From positions 36,633-100,632 of the forward strand of contig NZ_JRKO01000016.1 in NCBI RefSeq assembly GCF_000763885.1: a stretch of DNA of 64,000 nucleotides, given 5' to 3'. This DNA comes from Paracoccus versutus. Lineage in GTDB: Bacteria > Pseudomonadota > Alphaproteobacteria > Rhodobacterales > Rhodobacteraceae. Every line of letters begins with the position of its first letter. The first letter of the stretch is position 1. The position numbers were made by a program, and so were the translations under genes. Of this stretch, positions 1 through 13,283 are shown piece by piece. The notes under the pieces were generated by a model. That model worked only from the letters and a program-made list of their open reading frames with translations. It was not told the DNA's origin and searched no databases.

Positions 1-620
1 TCGCCATAGACCAGGTTCACCACCCCCGCCGGCACCCCGGCATCGGCAAAGCAGCGGATCAGCTCGGCGGGCGAGGCCGGGGTTTCCTCGGGCGCCTTGA
101 CGATGATGGTGCAGCCCGCCGCCAGCGCAGCCGAGACCTTGCGAACCGCCTGGTTGATCGGGAAATTCCACGGCGTGAAGGCGGCGACCGGGCCCAGCGG
201 CTCCCGGATCGTCAGCTGGGTGACGCCGGGCACGCGGGGCGGGATGACCTGGCCATAGGTGCGCCGGGCCTCTTCGGCGAACCATTCGATGATCTCGGCG
301 CCGGCCATGGTCTCGACCCGCGCCTGGGCCAAGGGCTTGCCCTGCTCGGCCACCATCAGCGCGGCGATGGCCTCGGCCCGCTCGCGCAAAAGCGCCGCCG
401 CCTTGCGCATCAGGTCCGAGCGCTGCAGCGGCGAGCTGCGCTTCCATTCGGCAAAGGCGCGGTCGGCGGCGGCCAGCGCCTCGTCCAGGTCGGCGAGGCC
501 GGCATGGGCGACGCGGCCGATCTCGGCGCCGGTGGCCGGGTTCAGCACCGGCAGGCTGCGCCCGTCCCGCGCGGGGCGCCAGGTTCCGTCGATGAAAAGC
601 TGCGTGTTCGGATAGCTCAT
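1..620 (-). CDS. Aldehyde dehydrogenase, succinate-semialdehyde dehydrogenase-like (partial, runs off left edge)
   Basis: This is the N-terminal 206 residues of an NAD(P)-dependent aldehyde dehydrogenase; the remainder lies left of the window. The protein opens [14 protein letters not shown] and carries the family signature PWNFP (about residues 169-173) followed by a KAPEETP nucleotide-binding segment. This combination resembles succinate-semialdehyde or glutarate-semialdehyde dehydrogenases, which oxidise semialdehydes in the cytoplasm. The catalytic Cys and Glu lie in the missing part, so the substrate cannot be fixed. The gene starts at the ATG complementary to 618-620. Confidence 0.85.
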   Translation of the reverse strand, partial: MSYPNTQLFIDGTWRPARDGRSLPVLNPATGAEIGRVAHAGLADLDEALAAADRAFAEWKRSSPLQRSDLMRKAAALLRERAEAIAALMVAEQGKPLAQARVETMAGAEIIEWFAEEARRTYGQVIPPRVPGVTQLTIREPLGPVAAFTPWNFPINQAVRKVSAALAAGCTIIVKAPEETPASPAELIRCFADAGVPAGVVNLVYG

Positions 621-735
621 CCTGTCCCCCTGCTGGAATCGGCCGTCGGCCGCTTCGGTCATAGGGCAAGGCCGGGCGGTTTTCAATCCGCTTGCTCAAT
701 ATCCTGAACGGTAGCTTGCAGCATGATTGCGCATC

Positions 736-751
736 GGCAGGGACCCCTGCC
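736..751 (-). terminator. Short GC stem-loop after the small membrane protein gene
   Basis: The inverted repeat GGCAGG-GACC-CCTGCC lies immediately downstream of the stop codon of the leftward membrane protein gene. The stem is 6 bp with a 4-nt loop and no clear T-run, so it is only a possible terminator. Confidence 0.35.
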
Positions 752-1180
752 CTAGCCTCCGCCGCCGCCGCCGAACAGCAGGTTGAAGAATCGCGAGCCG
801 ATGACGAACGAGCCGACGGTGACGATCCCCGCCGCCAGCGTCATCTTGGTTCCCAGCGGCACCTCTGCCCCGGTCTTGGTCCGGCCGAACAGCTGAAAGA
901 AGAATGCCAGGATCACGACAAAGGACGGCAGCAGGTTTTCCAGCAAGGTATCCTTGCTCAGATAGGTCAGATAGGCGACCAGCAGCCCGATAAAGGAAAA
1001 GAATGTCAGCTCGAATGGGGCGAGAACCTTTTCCCCTTCATCGAAGCGGATGAAAAGCAGCAGGACCAGCGGAAAGGCGATCGCGAAGAATATGGCGGGC
1101 AGCAGGTCCGAAAGCGCCAAAAGGAAATTGAAAAGCGAAAGTTCGGCCCGTTCGGCGATGTTGCCCCAGTTCAACGCCAT
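752..1180 (-). CDS. Small integral membrane protein, function unknown
   Basis: The product is a 142-residue protein with about four hydrophobic segments, near residues 20-45, 60-75, 85-100 and 115-130, and a poly-glycine C-terminus. I do not recognise a family. It starts directly after the stop codon of the preceding secreted-protein gene, so the two are probably co-transcribed and may act together in the envelope. Nothing in the sequence indicates a reaction or ligand. Confidence 0.65.
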   Translation of the reverse strand: MALNWGNIAERAELSLFNFLLALSDLLPAIFFAIAFPLVLLLFIRFDEGEKVLAPFELTFFSFIGLLVAYLTYLSKDTLLENLLPSFVVILAFFFQLFGRTKTGAEVPLGTKMTLAAGIVTVGSFVIGSRFFNLLFGGGGGG

Positions 1181-1684
1181 CTATTCCTGCCCCAGCCGGC
1201 AAGGATCGCTGGCATAGCAACTGTTCAGGCGATCCCTGGAACTGGCGGCCTCGTCCCGATAGATGCCCATGAACTGGTCATAAAGCCTGTAATACCGGCT
1301 GGAGGACTTGTTCGACACCGAGCATTGCCCGCGTTCCTCGGCGATCCGGTAGTCGTAATTGCTTTTCTCGTTCGGGGAAAGATCGCCCCTGCCTGCGGCG
1401 GCGTTCACCCTGGCCTCGACAATAAGCAGATCCCGGCAGATCTGGTCTATCGACTCGTTGAACGCCTCGAGATAGGTGACCCGGTAAAGCTCCAGATCCC
1501 GGCGATACTTGATCAGGCTGTCCAGCTTTTTCAGGCTGTTATCGACTTGCGGAAAGGCTTCGCTCAGCAGCTGCCGCTGGGTCTGCACATTGATCGGGAC
1601 CGGGAAGCCGAAATCGTCGCCCTCCTGGGCGAAAGCTCCCGTGCCCAGGGAAAAACCCGCCAGTAAAACGAATGCAACACGCAT
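1181..1684 (-). CDS. Secreted protein of unknown function
   Basis: The product is 167 residues and begins with a typical Sec signal peptide (MRVAFVLLAGFSLGTGAFAQ, cleavage probably after AFA). The mature part is charged and helical with several Cys residues, suggesting disulfides in the periplasm. The start at 1684 is chosen because an upstream in-frame start would add a charged 12-residue leader in front of the signal peptide. The stop codon directly abuts the start of the following membrane-protein gene. No family was recognised. Confidence 0.65.
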   Translation of the reverse strand: MRVAFVLLAGFSLGTGAFAQEGDDFGFPVPINVQTQRQLLSEAFPQVDNSLKKLDSLIKYRRDLELYRVTYLEAFNESIDQICRDLLIVEARVNAAAGRGDLSPNEKSNYDYRIAEERGQCSVSNKSSSRYYRLYDQFMGIYRDEAASSRDRLNSCYASDPCRLGQE

Positions 1685-1735
1685 ACCATTCCCCGATGTG
1701 GCGCGAATCCATGCTGCCACAATCCGGGGAATGTG

Positions 1736-3535
1736 TCATCCATCCATCTTCAACGCCTGGATGAATGCCGTCTGCGGGATCTCGACCTTGCCGAACTGGC
1801 GCATCTTCTTCTTGCCGGCCTTTTGCTTTTCCAGCAGCTTCTTCTTGCGCGTCGCGTCGCCGCCATAGCATTTCGCCGTCACGTCCTTGCGCATCGCCGA
1901 CAGCGTCTCGCGCGCGATCACCCGGCTGCCGATGGCGGCCTGGATCGGGATCTTGAACATGTGGCGCGGGATAAGCTCTTTCAGCTTTTCCACCATCGCC
2001 CGGCCGCGGCTTTCGGCGCGGTCGCGGTGAACCATGATCGACAGCGCATCCACCGGCTCGTCATTCACCAGGATCGACATCTTGACCAGATAATCCTCGC
2101 GATATTCCGAGAGCTGGTAATCGAAGCTGGCATAGCCCTTGGTCACGGATTTCAGCCGGTCGTAGAAATCGAACACCACCTCGGCCAGCGGCAGGTCATA
2201 GACCACCATCGCCCGGTTGCCGGCATAGGTCAGGTCCATCTGGATGCCGCGGCGGTCCTGGCAGAGCTTGAGCACGTCGCCCAGGTATTCGTCCGGCACC
2301 ATGATCGTGGCCTTGATGCGCGGCTCTTCGATATGGTCGACATGGGTCAGGTCGGGCATGTCGGCGGGGTTGTGCAACTCGCGCACTTCGCCGTCGCGCA
2401 TGTGCAGGCGGAACACCACCGAGGGCGCGGTAGTGATCAGGTCGAGGTCGTATTCGCGCTCCAGCCGGTCGCGGATCACCTCGAGGTGCAGAAGGCCCAG
2501 GAAGCCGCAGCGGAAGCCGAACCCCAGCGCGGCCGAGGTCTCCATCTCGTAGGAAAAGCTCGCGTCGTTCAGCGCCAGCTTCTCGATGGCATCGCGCAGC
2601 GCCTCGAAGTCGTTGGCATCGACCGGGAAGAGGCCGCAGAAGACCACCGGCTGCGCCGGCTTGAAGCCCGGCAGCGGCTTGTCGGTGCCCTTGCGCTCAT
2701 GCGTGATGGTGTCGCCGACGCGGGTGTCGCGCACCTGCTTGATCGAGGCGGTCAAGACGCCGATCTCGCCCGGCCCCAGCTCGGCGATGTCCTGCATCTG
2801 CGGGCGCAGCACCGCCAGCTTGTCGATGCCGTAGACGGCGTTGGTCTGCATCATGCGGATGCGGTCGCCCTTGCGGATCACCCCGTCCATGACCCGGATC
2901 ATCACCACGACGCCCAGATAGGGGTCATACCACGAATCGACCAGCATCGCCTTCAGCGGCGCGTCGCGGTCGCCCTTGGGCGCCGGCAGGCGGGTGACGA
3001 TGGCCTCCAGCACGTCGGGGATGCCAAGTCCGGTCTTGGCCGAGATCTCGATGGCGTCCTGGGCGTCGATGCCGATCACGTCCTCGATCTGCTCCTTGAC
3101 GCGATCGGGCTCGGCCGCGGGCAGGTCGATCTTGTTCAGCACCGGCACGATCTCGTGCCCGGCGTCGATGGCCTGGTAGACATTGGCCAGCGTCTGCGCC
3201 TCGACCCCCTGGGTCGCGTCCACGACCAGAAGCGAGCCCTCGACCGCGCGCATCGACCGGCTGACCTCATAGGCGAAGTCCACGTGGCCGGGCGTGTCGA
3301 TCAGGTTCAGCACATAGGTGCGCCCGTCCTTCGCCGGGTATTCGATGCGCACGGTGTTGGCCTTGATGGTGATGCCCCGCTCGCGCTCGATATCCATGCT
3401 GTCGAGCAGCTGGGCCTTCATGTCGCGTTCGGCGACCGTGCCCGTCAACTGGATCAGGCGGTCGGCCAGGGTGGATTTGCCGTGGTCGATATGGGCCACG
3501 ATCGAGAAATTGCGGATTAGGTCAAGGTCGGTCAT
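1736..3535 (-). CDS. lepA: Elongation factor 4 (LepA), ribosome-associated GTPase
   Basis: LepA (EF-4) is a translational GTPase that acts on stalled or assembling ribosomes. The 599-residue product has the expected length. The N-terminus carries the P-loop AHIDHGKST, then [10 protein letters not shown] (switch I), DTPGH (G3) and NKIDLP (G4). The C-terminal half contains the EF-4-specific segment ending in [15 protein letters not shown]. The start at 3535 ([11 protein letters not shown]) is chosen over longer in-frame extensions because LepA proteins normally begin just before the G domain. Confidence 0.97.
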   Translation of the reverse strand: MTDLDLIRNFSIVAHIDHGKSTLADRLIQLTGTVAERDMKAQLLDSMDIERERGITIKANTVRIEYPAKDGRTYVLNLIDTPGHVDFAYEVSRSMRAVEGSLLVVDATQGVEAQTLANVYQAIDAGHEIVPVLNKIDLPAAEPDRVKEQIEDVIGIDAQDAIEISAKTGLGIPDVLEAIVTRLPAPKGDRDAPLKAMLVDSWYDPYLGVVVMIRVMDGVIRKGDRIRMMQTNAVYGIDKLAVLRPQMQDIAELGPGEIGVLTASIKQVRDTRVGDTITHERKGTDKPLPGFKPAQPVVFCGLFPVDANDFEALRDAIEKLALNDASFSYEMETSAALGFGFRCGFLGLLHLEVIRDRLEREYDLDLITTAPSVVFRLHMRDGEVRELHNPADMPDLTHVDHIEEPRIKATIMVPDEYLGDVLKLCQDRRGIQMDLTYAGNRAMVVYDLPLAEVVFDFYDRLKSVTKGYASFDYQLSEYREDYLVKMSILVNDEPVDALSIMVHRDRAESRGRAMVEKLKELIPRHMFKIPIQAAIGSRVIARETLSAMRKDVTAKCYGGDATRKKKLLEKQKAGKKKMRQFGKVEIPQTAFIQALKMDG

Positions 3536-3576
3536 GGCCGGGCTATACAAGGGCTTTGGCGTTGCGGAAAGGGGGT

Positions 3577-4482
3577 TCAGCACGGGCTGGCGAAACCGGC
3601 CTCGCGCAGCCGGCGCCGGCGCAGCGCGGCCTCGCGCCACATGGTATAGCAGCCCGAGGCGACGATCAGCCCGGCGCCCAGAAGCGTGGGCAGGTCGGGA
3701 CGTTCGTCGAAGACCAGGAAGGCCAGGATCAGCGCAAAGACCAGCCGGGAATAGCGATAGGGCGCGATGGCCGAAGCCTCGCCGATGCGGGTGGCGGCGA
3801 CCAGCAGGGCATAGCCGCCGACGCCGACGACCATGCAGCCCGCCAGCTGGCCCAGCTGCACCGCGCCGGGCCGCGCAAGCGGCTGGCCCAGGGCAGCCCA
3901 CATGGCCAGCCCGCCCAGCATGATCGCCAGAAAGGCCGAGCCGGCGATCTGGTCCGAGGGGATGCTGTCGGGGATGCGGCGCGTCGCCAGGTCGCGCACC
4001 ACCAGCGCCACCACGGCAAGCAGGGCCATCAGCGAGACCGGCTGGAAGCCCGCAAATCCCGGCCGCACGATCAGCAGCACGCCCGCGAAGCCCACGGCGA
4101 TCGCGCTGCAGCGGCGCCAGCCCACCGGCTCGCCCAGAAACAGCGCCGCGCCCAGGACGATGAAAAGCGGCAACGCCTGCAGGATCGCCGAGGTCGAGGA
4201 AAGCTCGCTCAGCGCCAGCGCCACGGTAAAGCCGATGGCGCCCACCACCTCGCCCAGGTTGCGCAAGAGCAGCAGCGGATGCAGCAGCTGGCGCGTCCAG
4301 AAGCGCCGACGCCGACGCAGGAGCGAGGCCCAGAAGGCCAGGAAACCCATGCCGCCCACCATGGCCAGAACCTGCGCATAGGGCAGGCCCATGGTCATCA
4401 GCTTGACGAACATGTCCTCGAAGGCGAACAGCGCCATGGACAGGACCATCAGGATCGCGCCACGGAAGTTTTCAGTGACCAT
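3577..4482 (-). CDS. DMT-superfamily (EamA) permease
   Basis: The product is an inner-membrane protein of about 301 residues with ten predicted hydrophobic helices in two EamA repeats, the layout of drug/metabolite transporters that export amino acids or metabolites. The motif [13 protein letters not shown] marks the first helix. The start at 4482 is favoured because a GAGG ribosome site lies about 9 nt upstream; an in-frame ATG at 4497 is the alternative. The substrate cannot be inferred. The gene is followed by lepA on the same strand, about 40 bp downstream. Confidence 0.85.
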   Translation of the reverse strand: MVTENFRGAILMVLSMALFAFEDMFVKLMTMGLPYAQVLAMVGGMGFLAFWASLLRRRRRFWTRQLLHPLLLLRNLGEVVGAIGFTVALALSELSSTSAILQALPLFIVLGAALFLGEPVGWRRCSAIAVGFAGVLLIVRPGFAGFQPVSLMALLAVVALVVRDLATRRIPDSIPSDQIAGSAFLAIMLGGLAMWAALGQPLARPGAVQLGQLAGCMVVGVGGYALLVAATRIGEASAIAPYRYSRLVFALILAFLVFDERPDLPTLLGAGLIVASGCYTMWREAALRRRRLREAGFASPC

Positions 4483-4586
4483 CGGTCGCAGCCTCATGTG
4501 GGGGAGTTGCGCCCGCGGCGCCTTGGCGCGATCATAGCCGCGTTGCCGGGCAGGCGAAAGGTCCGGGCAGGCGAAAGGATGCACCG

Positions 4587-4772
4587 ATGAAATTCCGCGT
4601 CGAGGACATGAGCTGCGGCCATTGCACCGCCGCCATCGAAAAGGCGGTGGCCGAGGCGGGCGGCAGGGCCGCGACCGACCTCGCCGGCCGCAGCGTCACG
4701 GTCGAGGGGCTGGATGCCGCCCGCGCGGCCGAGGTGATTCGCGAAGCCGGCTATACGCCGGAACCGGCCTGA
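4587..4772 (+). CDS. Copper chaperone-like heavy-metal-associated (HMA) protein
   Basis: The product is a 61-residue single HMA domain (ferredoxin-like fold) with the metal-binding motif MSCGHC at residues 8-13, as in CopZ-type chaperones that carry Cu(I) to P-type ATPases. The length is typical for a stand-alone chaperone. An AAAGG site precedes the ATG. No copper ATPase lies next to it in this window; the other copper genes are about 30 kb away. Copper specificity is inferred from the CxxC spacing. Confidence 0.88.
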   Translation: MKFRVEDMSCGHCTAAIEKAVAEAGGRAATDLAGRSVTVEGLDAARAAEVIREAGYTPEPA

Positions 4773-4939
4773 GCGCATATCTTGGGGCGCGCGCGCCCGC
4801 AGCCGCCATCCTTGGATCCCCTGCGCCGCCCCGCCGCAATTGAGGCGAGGGGCGGCTTCTGCTAAGCTGCGCCGGACAAGAACGCGGCCGAAAGAGGGTG
4901 CCCAGCCCCGCTGCCGTGGCAGGAGCCGAGGAGACAGAG

Positions 4940-5245
4940 ATGTTCAACCGATTGATGATCGCCGCCGCCGCGGTGGTGCTGACCACGCCGCTCGCCGTGG
5001 CGGGCCCGATCGATTCCGCCTGCGTCCGTTCGGAACGCGGCGCGCGCAACGGCCAGGCCTGCCGCTGCATCCAGCAGGTCGCCGACCAGACGCTGTCGCG
5101 CTCGGACCAGCGGCGCGCGGCGCGCTTCTTCCGCGACGCCGATGCGGCGCAAGAAGTGCGCATGTCGAAAAGCGACACCGACAACGCCTTCTGGGCGCGC
5201 TACAAAAGTTTCGCCGCCGCGGCCGAGGCCTATTGCACGCGCTGA
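4940..5245 (+). CDS. Small exported cysteine-containing protein
   Basis: The product is a 101-residue protein with a clear signal peptide (MFNRLMIAAAAVVLTTPLAVA). The mature part has CVRSERG, the close pair CRC and a C-terminal Cys, suggesting periplasmic disulfides. The start is supported by GAGGAG about 9 nt upstream. I recognise the layout from hypothetical alphaproteobacterial exported proteins but no function. It is followed after 7 bp by the sirtuin gene and may be co-transcribed with it. Confidence 0.7.
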   Translation: MFNRLMIAAAAVVLTTPLAVAGPIDSACVRSERGARNGQACRCIQQVADQTLSRSDQRRAARFFRDADAAQEVRMSKSDTDNAFWARYKSFAAAAEAYCTR

Positions 5246-5252
5246 GGCGGGG

Positions 5253-5933
5253 ATGCGCATCACCGTGCTGACGGGGGCCGGCATCTCGGCCGAAAGCGGG
5301 ATCAGGACGTTCCGCGCCACCGACGGGCTGTGGGAAGAGCATCGCATCGAGGATGTCGCGACGCCCGAGGGCTTCCGCCGCGACCCGGCGCTGGTGCATC
5401 GCTTCTACAACCAGCGCCGCGCCGATGCCGCCCGCGCCCGGCCCAATGCGGCGCATCGGGCGCTGGCGCGGCTGGCGCAGCGCCACGAGCTGACCCTGGT
5501 CACGCAGAACGTGGACGACCTGCACGAACGCGGCGGCTCGCCCGAGGTGATCCACATGCACGGCAGCCTGCTCGGCGCGCTCTGCGCCGGCTGCGGGCAC
5601 CGCTGGCCGGCGGCGCTGGTGATGCGCCCGCCCGATCCCTGCCCGGCCTGCGGCCAGGCCCTGGCCCGGCCCGACATCGTCTGGTTCGGCGAGATCCCCT
5701 ATCACATGGAGCGGATCTGGCAGGCTGTCGAAAGCGCCGAACTCTTCGCCGCCATCGGCACCTCGGGCCTGGTCTATCCGGCCGCGGGCCTTGCCCAGCA
5801 CGCCCGCCGCAACGGCGCCGAGACGATCGAGCTGAACCTGGCAAGCTCGGCCGTCAGCCGCGACTTCTCCGACCGCCGCACCGGCCCCGCCACCCTGATG
5901 GTGCCGCAATGGGTCGATGCGCTCTGCGGCTGA
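5253..5933 (+). CDS. cobB: NAD-dependent protein deacylase, class III sirtuin (CobB type)
   Basis: The enzyme removes acyl groups from lysines using NAD, releasing nicotinamide and O-acyl-ADP-ribose. The 226-residue protein shows GAGISAESGI, TQNVDDLH and HMHGS (catalytic His), a zinc site made of CAGC and CPAC, and IVWFGE. The YNQRR segment near residue 50 supplies the Tyr and Arg that mark class III sirtuins, which prefer succinyl and malonyl lysine. The start at 5253 gives the canonical short N-terminus MRITVLTGAG. Confidence 0.95.
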   Translation: MRITVLTGAGISAESGIRTFRATDGLWEEHRIEDVATPEGFRRDPALVHRFYNQRRADAARARPNAAHRALARLAQRHELTLVTQNVDDLHERGGSPEVIHMHGSLLGALCAGCGHRWPAALVMRPPDPCPACGQALARPDIVWFGEIPYHMERIWQAVESAELFAAIGTSGLVYPAAGLAQHARRNGAETIELNLASSAVSRDFSDRRTGPATLMVPQWVDALCG

Positions 5934-5942
5934 CCCCTCCCG

Positions 5943-6028
5943 CGTTTTTCTCCGTTGCGAAAATACCCCGGGGGAACGCCGGGCCGGCCCCATCGAGGGG
6001 CCGGCCCGGCGTGGGGGCAGAGCCCCCA
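5943..6028. repeat. Composite palindromic intergenic repeat
   Basis: The stretch between the sirtuin gene and phnM contains a perfect 15-bp stem with a 5-nt loop (5977-5991 pairing with 5997-6011), then a second stem GGGGGC-AGA-GCCCCC at 6013-6027. It is preceded by a block reading, on the minus strand, GGGGTATTTTCGCAACGGAG. A related block is embedded in the MOSC gene near 50840. The double hairpin may also act as a terminator for the sirtuin gene. Confidence 0.6.
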
Positions 6029-6114
6029 GGCGCCCCCTGCAACCCGCACCGCGCTTGACCAGGGCGGCGCAATCGGCCACCCCTGGCCTGCGCCCCGCAA
6101 CCCCAAGGCCCGCC

Positions 6115-7260
6115 ATGACCCGCACCATCCTTGCCAATGCCCGCCTGATCCTGCCCGAGACCGTAACCCCCGGCGCGCTGGTGCTGGAAGACGGCGCCAT
6201 CGTCGCGATCCAGCCGGGCAACGTCGTGCCGGCCGGCGCGCTGGACATGCAGGGCGACTTCATCGCCCCCGGCATGGTCGAGCTGCATACCGACAACCTG
6301 GAGCGCCACATCCGCCCCCGCCCCGGCGTGGACTGGCCCCATGCCGGCGCCATCCTCGCCCATGACGCCGAACTGGCGGGCTGCGGCATCACCACGGTCT
6401 TCGACGCCATGCGCGTCGGCTCGATCCCGAACGAGGGGCCGGACCAGGATTACGACAAATATGCCCGCGAGCTGGCGCATGAACTCGCCGCGCTGCGGGC
6501 GCGGGGCGCCTTGCGCATCAGCCATTTCCTGCACCTGCGCGCCGAGATCTGCTCGCAGACCCTGCTGGCCGAGCTGGACGAATTCGGCCCCGAGGACCGG
6601 GTCGGCATCATCAGCCTGATGGACCACACCCCCGGCCAGCGCCAGTTCCGCGACATCTCGAAGCTCGCGCAATACGTGCAGGGCAAGTACAAGCTCTCGG
6701 ACGCGGCCTTCGCCGAGCATGTCGCCCGGCTGCAAGACCTGCGCGCCCGCTTCGGCGACCGCCACGAGGCGGCAGCGGTCGAGATCGCGCATCGGCTGGG
6801 CGCGGTGCTGGCCAGCCATGACGACACCACGGCCGCCCATGTCGCGCTTTCGGCCGGCCATGGCGTGCGGCTGGCCGAGTTCCCGACCACGCCCGAGGCG
6901 GCGGCCGCCTGCCACGACCACGGCATCATGGTGATGATGGGCGCGCCCAACCTGATCCGCGGCGGCAGCCATTCCGGCAATGTCTCGGCGGCGGAACTGG
7001 CGCGGGCCGGGCACCTGGACATCCTGTCCTCGGATTACGTGCCCTCGGGGCTCCTGGCCGGGGCGCTGATCCTGGCGCGGATCTGGGACGACCTGCCGCG
7101 CGCCATGGCGACGGTGACGGCCAATCCGGCGCAGGCGGCCGGGCTGAACGATCGCGGCCGCCTGGCGCCGGGGCTGCGCGCCGACCTGATCCGCTTTGCC
7201 ATGCTGGACGAGGTGACGCCGGTCATGCGCGAGACCTGGGTGCGCGGGCGCCGGGTCTGA
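6115..7260 (+). CDS. phnM: Alpha-D-ribose 1-methylphosphonate 5-triphosphate diphosphatase (PhnM family)
   Basis: PhnM is an amidohydrolase that removes pyrophosphate from ribose-1-methylphosphonate 5-triphosphate in the C-P lyase pathway. The 381-residue product has the family metal-site motif VELHTDNLERH and later SHDDTT and SDYVPSGLL segments. The length is normal. No phnGHIJKL, phnN or phosphonate transporter lies nearby, so this is a lone copy: either an accessory member of a phn regulon elsewhere or a paralogue with a different substrate. The start at 6115 follows a weak ribosome site. Confidence 0.88.
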   Translation: MTRTILANARLILPETVTPGALVLEDGAIVAIQPGNVVPAGALDMQGDFIAPGMVELHTDNLERHIRPRPGVDWPHAGAILAHDAELAGCGITTVFDAMRVGSIPNEGPDQDYDKYARELAHELAALRARGALRISHFLHLRAEICSQTLLAELDEFGPEDRVGIISLMDHTPGQRQFRDISKLAQYVQGKYKLSDAAFAEHVARLQDLRARFGDRHEAAAVEIAHRLGAVLASHDDTTAAHVALSAGHGVRLAEFPTTPEAAAACHDHGIMVMMGAPNLIRGGSHSGNVSAAELARAGHLDILSSDYVPSGLLAGALILARIWDDLPRAMATVTANPAQAAGLNDRGRLAPGLRADLIRFAMLDEVTPVMRETWVRGRRV

Positions 7261-7291
7261 TGCCGCGAACCTGCGAAAATTCGCAATTTCC

Positions 7292-7305
7292 TTGACCTGG
7301 ATCAA
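7292..7305 (+). promoter_or_regulatory. FNR-type binding site
   Basis: TTGAC-CTGG-ATCAA matches the FNR/FnrL consensus TTGAY-N4-RTCAA. It is located 55 bp upstream of the ATG of the AhpD-like gene. This suggests induction or repression of that gene by low oxygen through an FNR-family regulator, which Paracoccus is known to have. Confidence 0.7.
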
Positions 7306-7359
7306 GCCGTTCCGGCCGGCACCGGGCTAGCCATGCCCGGCCCAGAAGGAGTGCGAACC

Positions 7360-7698
7360 ATGAGCTACAAGGCAAAGATCGACGAGATGCGCGGCGAATT
7401 GCGGGTGATGAACAAGGCCATCCCCGACACCACAAAGGGCTTCGGCGCGCTGACCAGGACGGTGCATGACGGCGGCGTGCTGGACGCCAAGACCAAGGAG
7501 TTCATCGCCGTCGGCATGGCCATCGTCCAGCGCTGCGAGCCCTGCATCCTGTTCCATGTCGAGGCGCTGATGAAGGCCGGTGCCACCCGCGAGGAACTGG
7601 GCGACGTGCTGTCCATGGCGATCCAGATGAGCGGCGGGCCTGGCCTGATGTATGCCGGCCGGGCGCTGGCCTGCTGGGACGAGCTGGCGGCGGGCTGA
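7360..7698 (+). CDS. Carboxymuconolactone decarboxylase / AhpD-like protein
   Basis: The product is a 112-residue small alpha-helical protein of the CMD/AhpD family with the redox motif CEPC followed by a His (residues about 63-70, CEPCILFH), as in peroxidase-type members that use a CxxC-H active site. This points to a peroxiredoxin-like or stress role rather than ring decarboxylation. A strong AGAAGGAG site sits upstream, and an FNR-type box lies 55 bp before the start, suggesting oxygen-responsive expression. Confidence 0.85.
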   Translation: MSYKAKIDEMRGELRVMNKAIPDTTKGFGALTRTVHDGGVLDAKTKEFIAVGMAIVQRCEPCILFHVEALMKAGATREELGDVLSMAIQMSGGPGLMYAGRALACWDELAAG

Positions 7699-7719
7699 TC
7701 CCGCCGCCGCAAGGCGCGC

Positions 7720-11189
<3,470 letters not shown>

Positions 11190-11197
<8 letters not shown>

Positions 11198-13283
11198 CCT
11201 CGCGCTCCAGATCGAAGGCCAGGACGGATTGGCCATCCACCGCCAGCCGCTCGGCCTCGACCACATGCGGGGCCAGGTCGGGGCGGCTGGTGTCCAGGTG
11301 CAGCCGCCAGCGCCAGCCCGCGGGGCGTTCGGGCAGCACCACCTCCAGCGGGTCGCCGTTGTTGAAGACCAGGAACAGCGCCTCTTCGCGCTGCGCATAT
11401 TCGGGGGTGCCGGCGGCCATGCGCAGCTCGGCGCAAAGCACGCGCAGCTCGGGGTTGCCCCAGTCGGCCGGCGTCATCTCGGCCCCGTCCGGGCGCAGCC
11501 AGAACAGGTCGGGCAGCCCGTCGGTCAGGCGCGGGCGCGAATGCAGGAAGCGTTTCTGCCGCAGGATCGGATGGGCGCGGCGAAAGGCGATGAGCTTGCG
11601 GGTGAAGTCCAGGAAGGCCGGGTCGGCGCCGTCCCATTGCACCCAGCCGATCTCGTTGTCCTGGCAATAGGCGTTGTTGTTGCCGGCCTGCGAATTGCCC
11701 AGCTCGTCCCCGGCCAGCAGCATGGGCGTGCCCTGCGACAAAAGCAGCGTCGCCAGCAGGTTGCGGCGTCGCCGCGCGCGGGCATCGAGGATCGCGGGAT
11801 CGTCGCTCGGCCCCTCGGCGCCCATGTTGTCCGAGAAATTCTCGGAATGGCCGTCGCGGTTCTCCTCGCCATTGGCGGCGTTGTGCTTTTCGCAATAGCT
11901 GACCACGTCCATCAGCGTGAAGCCGTCATGCGCGGTCAGGAAGTTCACCGAGGCCGTGGCGGGCCGGCCGGAATGGTCGAACTGCCGGGCGGAACCCGCC
12001 ATGCGGTCGGCAAGCTCGGGCACCTGCCGGGCGTCGCCGCGCCAGAAGCGGCGGATGCCGTCGCGATACTTGTCGTTCCATTCCAGGAAGGGCGGCGGGA
12101 AGCCGCCCAGCTGATAGCCGCCGGGGCCGATGTCCCAGGGTTCGGCGATCAGCTTGACCCGCGTCAGCACAGGATCCTGCCGGATCGCGTCGAAGAACGA
12201 GGCGCTGCGGTCGAAGCCGCCGCGCGCCCGCCGCCCCAGCGTCGCGCAGAGGTCGAAGCGGAATCCGTCCACATGCATGACCTCGACCCAATAGCGCAGG
12301 CTGTCCATGACCATGCGCAGCACCATCGGATGGTTCACGTTCAGCGTGTTGCCGGTGCCGGTGTCGTTGATGTAATAGCGCGGATCCTCCTGCAGCCGGT
12401 AATAGCTGCGGTTGTCGAGGCCGCGGAAGCTCAGCGTCGGGCCAAGCTCGTTGCCCTCGCCGGTGTGGTTGTAGACCACGTCCATGATGACCTCGATGCC
12501 GGCGGCATGCATGCGGGCGACCATGTGCTGGAACTCGGCGATCTGATCCTTGGCCAGGTAGCGCGGATCGGGGGCGAAGAAGCCGAGCGTCTGGTAGCCC
12601 CAATAGTTCACCAGCCCCTTTTCCAGCAGGAAGCGGTCGTTGAGGAAGGCCTGCGCCGGCAGCAGCTCCAGCGCGGTGATGCCCAAGGATTGCAGATGCT
12701 CCAGCACCGGGTCCGAGGCGAGGCCCAGGAAGCTGCCGCGATACGGGACATCGGGGTGCGCTTCGGTGAGGCCCTTGACATGGGCCTCGTAGATCACCGT
12801 CTCGGCGATGTCGCGGCGCGGCGGCTGGTCGGCACCCCAGGCGAAGGAAGGATCCTCGACCACGCAGCGCGGCATGAAGCGGGCGCTGTCGCGGCGGTCG
12901 AAGCTCAGGTCGGATTCGGGCGCGCCGACGGTATAGCCCATCAGCGCGTCGTGCCAGACCGGGTGCCGGGTCAGCCGCTTGGCATAGGGATCGAGAAGCA
13001 GCTTGTGATAGTTGAAGCGGTGCCCCTCGGCCGGCGCATAGGGGCCGTCGGCGCGCAGCCCGTAAAGCTGGCCGGGGCGCAGGCCGGGGACATAGCCGTG
13101 CCAGACGTCTCCGTCGCGTTCGGGCAGGTCCAGCCGGTGCGTCTCGGTCCGGCCGTCGGGGGAAAACAGGCACAGCGTCACCCGCCGCGCATGTTCGGAA
13201 AACACGGCGAAGTTCACCCCCTCGCCGTCGAAGGTCGCGCCCAGCGGTTCCGCCCGGCCCTCGAGGATGCGCAGCAGGGTCAT
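11190..13283 (-). CDS. glgX: Glycogen debranching enzyme GlgX (isoamylase type)
   Basis: GlgX hydrolyses alpha-1,6 branch points of limit dextrin (GH13). The 697-residue protein has an N-terminal CBM48-like domain followed by the catalytic barrel with DVVYNHTGEG, DGFRFDLCATLGR (nucleophile Asp), IAEPWD (acid/base Glu) and TAHDGF. The length is typical. The glgA stop and glgX start overlap as TGATG, indicating a coupled operon. Confidence 0.96.
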
